A DNA stretch of 33,385 nt, from positions 1-33,385 of the forward strand of contig JACSRJ010000232.1 of NCBI GenBank assembly GCA_014879835.1, in the 5' to 3' direction. The notes under the pieces are model-generated. The model did not search any database. It was not told where the DNA came from and was given only the letters and a program-made list of their open reading frames with translations. How positions within the stretch are numbered: the first letter of the stretch is position 1; every line of letters starts with the position of its first letter. Position numbers and translations under genes: made by a program. Origin of the DNA: Anaerolinea sp. Lineage in GTDB: Bacteria > Chloroflexota > Anaerolineae > Aggregatilineales > UBA2796. Below are positions 30,955 through 33,385 of the stretch, in pieces.

Positions 30955-33385
30955 CTACTTGATAATCACCTCAATGATCGGGCTGCGAGTCGTGTTGCCC
31001 GCAGCATCATAAGCGATTACACTGAACTGCTGTGCCCCCAACTTGACGATCCGCCATGCGGCACTGTAGGGAGCCTCCTCAACGCTGCTGAGAAGCTGAT
31101 CGTTCCAGTAAAACTCGACCCGCGCCACCTCAATATCATCGATCACATCGGCATTGATCGTGACCACACTGTTGGTGGCGTCAATCTCCGCATTGGGCAG
31201 AGGCGAGAGGATGTTCACCGTGGGCGCATGATTATCCACCGTAATTTGTAAGGTGCGGGGCTGGAAAGTCTGGTCTTTGAGGGTCACCCCCAGACGCAGG
31301 GTATAGAGTCCGGTTAAATTGGTGGTGTCCCATTTGCCCAAAAGCACATCTTCACCGCGCCCAATGGGATCGCCACCGCCGATGGGGAACCACTTTTGCG
31401 GGTTGATCCCTACACCGAACTCCAGTACATATCCGGCGACCAAGGCATCGACCAACACTCCCCGAATTTCCACCAAACCACGCACCCGGGCCAAGCCTGC
31501 CGGGGTGGTAATTTCCCCAGCGCCAGAATCCACCCGTGAACCGCCTGCGTCATACTCGGTGGGCGCGGTGGGCATCCCGTTCTCTTGTGCCCATTCGAGG
31601 GCCTCAGGGGGGTAATCAAAAAAGACCTGTTCGGTGACCAGTTCCGGCGGGGTGATGGCCGTTGCCAACAAGCCGTTTCGGACGTTGATTCGATAGCGCT
31701 TCCAATAAATATCCTGCTGAGTGGGCAGGGTGCTGCTGCCTGTGACCGGATCAGTGTAGAACAGTTCCTTCACTCGGGGGCAATCTGGGGTCGGCAAAAG
31801 GCCGCTGTCTTGACACACGGAGGCTTCAATAATGCTCTCCGGGCGCTGCCAGCCTACCGCCGGATGACTGTCCCGTGCGGCCGTGTATTCCATGATCGCG
31901 TGCCAGATGGGGGCGGCTGCAAGGGCCCCAGTGACATCATCACCCATCGGGCGATTGTCATTGTTGCCCACCCACACCCCTGCTACCAGCGACGGGGTGT
32001 AACCGACAGTCCAAGCGTCGCGGGCGTCGTTGGTTGTGCCTGTTTTCACCGCTGCTGGACGGGAGAGTTCGAGGGCATTACCGACCCCAAAAGCGGGCAA
32101 GCGGGCTTCATTGTCGGAAAGGATTGCGTTGATCAGGTAGGCAAGGGCATCGGAAAGCATGTTTTGACGGCCGAAGGTTTTATCGGCTTCACTGTACTGC
32201 CACAAGATGTTGCCGTCGCGGTCTTCAATACGCAGCACCGCCACCGGATCGAGGGTTCGGAATCCCGGACGGGGGTTGGTTACCGGCGTCCCAGTCATAA
32301 AGCCCAAATTGGCGAAGGTGGTATAGGCGTAAGTCAAGTCAACGAGAGTCACTTCACCGCTGCCCAAGGCCAATGCTAAGCCATATTGGTCAAGGGGGCG
32401 GGTGAGGGTGTTAAAACCCAACTGGCGCGCTCGACGCAGCACCTGTCCCACCGTTATATCGCGGATTACCTGAACCGCCGGGATATTGTAGGAATTGGCA
32501 AGAGCCTTACGGATGCTCATCACCCCATGAAAGGTGCCATCTTCGTTGCGCGGGGTGTAAGGGGTGCCCCCTTGATTGAAGGTGGTGGGTACATCCAGCA
32601 CCATGGTGGCGGGGGTGTAGGTTTTGTCCTGCGCCGCAAAAGCGGTCACATACACAAAGGGCTTAAAAGCCGATCCGGGCTGGCGCAGCCCCAACGCGGC
32701 GTTGAAATTACCCTGAATGCCGGTGTTGTAGTAGTCGATGCTGCCTACCATCGCCCGTATCTGCCCAGTTACCGGGTCGATGATCACCGCTGCTGCATTG
32801 GTGATCTGACGGCTTACCCCCAACTGCAATTTGGGGGGCACCGGTAGATTTTGGGCCGCAAAACAGGGTTTGCCCTCACCGGTATTGGGCGCGGAAGCCG
32901 GGTTCCCGCCTGCAATTCGCTCTATATGAGCGCGGATCACACATTCAGTCTGATAAAACAAGTCCAGATCGAGGGTGGTATAGATTTTTAGGCCATTGCC
33001 CAAAACCAAGCGAGCCCCATCCAAGCCCTGCGCATTAAGCAGTTCTTCCGCCTGCCGCCGGGCATAGAGCGCAAAGTGGGGGGCGATGATGCCGTAACGT
33101 TCGGTAGGCGGGCGGATGATGATCACCTGCGATTTAGCGGCTTCGGCCTCATCAGTAGTCAGGTAGCCAGCGCTGACCATGCTGTCCAGCACCACCGCTT
33201 GCCGCTGTCGGGCGGCGATCCAGTCGTCAATGGGGTTCAGTTGGGGATTCTGGGGGATCGCGGCCAGCATCGCGGCCTCACCCAGATTTAAATCCTGCGC
33301 CCGCTTGCCGAAGTAAACCTGCGCTGCTGTGCCCACCCCATAAGCGAGATTGCCGTAGAAGTTGGTGTTGAGATACCACTCCAGG
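30955..33385 (-). CDS. Class A penicillin-binding protein (PBP1a-like) with Ig-like C-terminus; 5' partial
   Basis: The frame is open to the right edge: codons before the GTG at 33336 read EWYLNTNFYGNLAYG, the conserved GT51 transglycosylase segment, so the true start is outside the window. The visible part is the end of the glycan-polymerising domain (YFGKRAQDLNLGEAAMLAAIPQ), a linker, and a transpeptidase domain with SxxK (GSAFKP, Ser codon 32671-32673), SxN (SYN, 32485-32493) and KTG (KTGTT, 32038-32046). It polymerises and cross-links peptidoglycan outside the membrane. The last ~180 residues are beta-rich: one sandwich-like region, then an Ig-like domain starting APTVNILSPLPNAEI and containing VARVEFYWNDQ and VIAYDAAGN. 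Such an end is not part of the basic PBP1a and may bind wall glycans or partners. All catalytic motifs are intact. Confidence 0.93.
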   Translation of the reverse strand, partial: LEWYLNTNFYGNLAYGVGTAAQVYFGKRAQDLNLGEAAMLAAIPQNPQLNPIDDWIAARQRQAVVLDSMVSAGYLTTDEAEAAKSQVIIIRPPTERYGIIAPHFALYARRQAEELLNAQGLDGARLVLGNGLKIYTTLDLDLFYQTECVIRAHIERIAGGNPASAPNTGEGKPCFAAQNLPVPPKLQLGVSRQITNAAAVIIDPVTGQIRAMVGSIDYYNTGIQGNFNAALGLRQPGSAFKPFVYVTAFAAQDKTYTPATMVLDVPTTFNQGGTPYTPRNEDGTFHGVMSIRKALANSYNIPAVQVIRDITVGQVLRRARQLGFNTLTRPLDQYGLALALGSGEVTLVDLTYAYTTFANLGFMTGTPVTNPRPGFRTLDPVAVLRIEDRDGNILWQYSEADKTFGRQNMLSDALAYLINAILSDNEARLPAFGVGNALELSRPAAVKTGTTNDARDAWTVGYTPSLVAGVWVGNNDNRPMGDDVTGALAAAPIWHAIMEYTAARDSHPAVGWQRPESIIEASVCQDSGLLPTPDCPRVKELFYTDPVTGSSTLPTQQDIYWKRYRINVRNGLLATAITPPELVTEQVFFDYPPEALEWAQENGMPTAPTEYDAGGSRVDSGAGEITTPAGLARVRGLVEIRGVLVDALVAGYVLEFGVGINPQKWFPIGGGDPIGRGEDVLLGKWDTTNLTGLYTLRLGVTLKDQTFQPRTLQITVDNHAPTVNILSPLPNAEIDATNSVVTINADVIDDIEVARVEFYWNDQLLSSVEEAPYSAAWRIVKLGAQQFSVIAYDAAGNTTRSPIIEVIIK

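Noticed and set aside
31585-32847. Two long plus-strand frames opposite the penicillin-binding protein
   Set aside because: The minus strand here encodes the KTG, SxN and SxxK region; the plus frames show no recognisable motif.
1-33385. CRISPR arrays, tRNA or rRNA genes, phage or transposase genes
   Set aside because: None seen: no regularly spaced direct repeats, no tRNA-like TTC-loop with matching arms, and no transposase or integrase motifs.

Overview
The window looks like a chromosomal stretch of a Chloroflexota (Anaerolineae-like) bacterium. This is inferred from the protein types, not from a marker gene: a DUF5667-type membrane protein with a long Thr/Pro tail, an exported WD40 protein, a secreted clan GH-A hydrolase on a Pro/Thr linker, a classical T-box leader, and promoters placed as if for leaderless mRNAs. 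No rRNA, tRNA, CRISPR array, phage gene or transposase gene was seen.

Region 1 (1-7054, + strand): the 3' end of a large polyketide/PUFA-synthase-type enzyme (end of a ketoreductase, then a PKS-type dehydratase). It is followed by a 1162-residue protein that joins a ketosynthase-like remnant, an acyltransferase and a FabA-like dehydratase pair, and then by two GT-B glycosyltransferases. This suggests synthesis of an unusual fatty-acyl chain, possibly glycosylated. Region 2 (7051-11086): a tightly packed run with TTG/GTG starts overlapping upstream stops: a methyltransferase, a FemAB/GNAT-like acyltransferase, an unknown membrane protein, and a thioredoxin-VKOR fusion for disulfide formation. 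A leader with two competing folds precedes a secreted glycoside hydrolase (11173-12519).

Region 3 (12616-17792, - strand): methyltransferase, a divergent CpaF/TadA-like ATPase without pilus partners, an exported seven-blade WD40 protein and a DUF5667 protein. Region 4 (17793-21094, + strand): a small MITE-like element abuts a Wzm/Wzt-type polysaccharide ABC exporter, whose permease has an extra N-terminal membrane domain, and then a potassium-channel-like protein. An orphan PAS histidine kinase is convergent to these (21084-22847).

Region 5 (23073-29831, + strand) is the most interesting part. A sigma70-like promoter leads into a complete T-box riboswitch whose specifier reads AUC (Ile). The closely spaced genes behind it are a GNAT acetyltransferase, a TPR membrane protein, two related small membrane proteins, a decayed Uma2-family gene and finally ileS. 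The IleRS has the class I signature changed from HIGH to GIHH, a change linked to very high mupirocin resistance in IleRS2 enzymes. So the riboswitch appears to control ileS from more than 3 kb away, through unrelated genes.

Region 6 (29854-33385): an epoxide-hydrolase-like enzyme (+) and a class A penicillin-binding protein (-) with an Ig-like C-terminal end, cut by the window edge.
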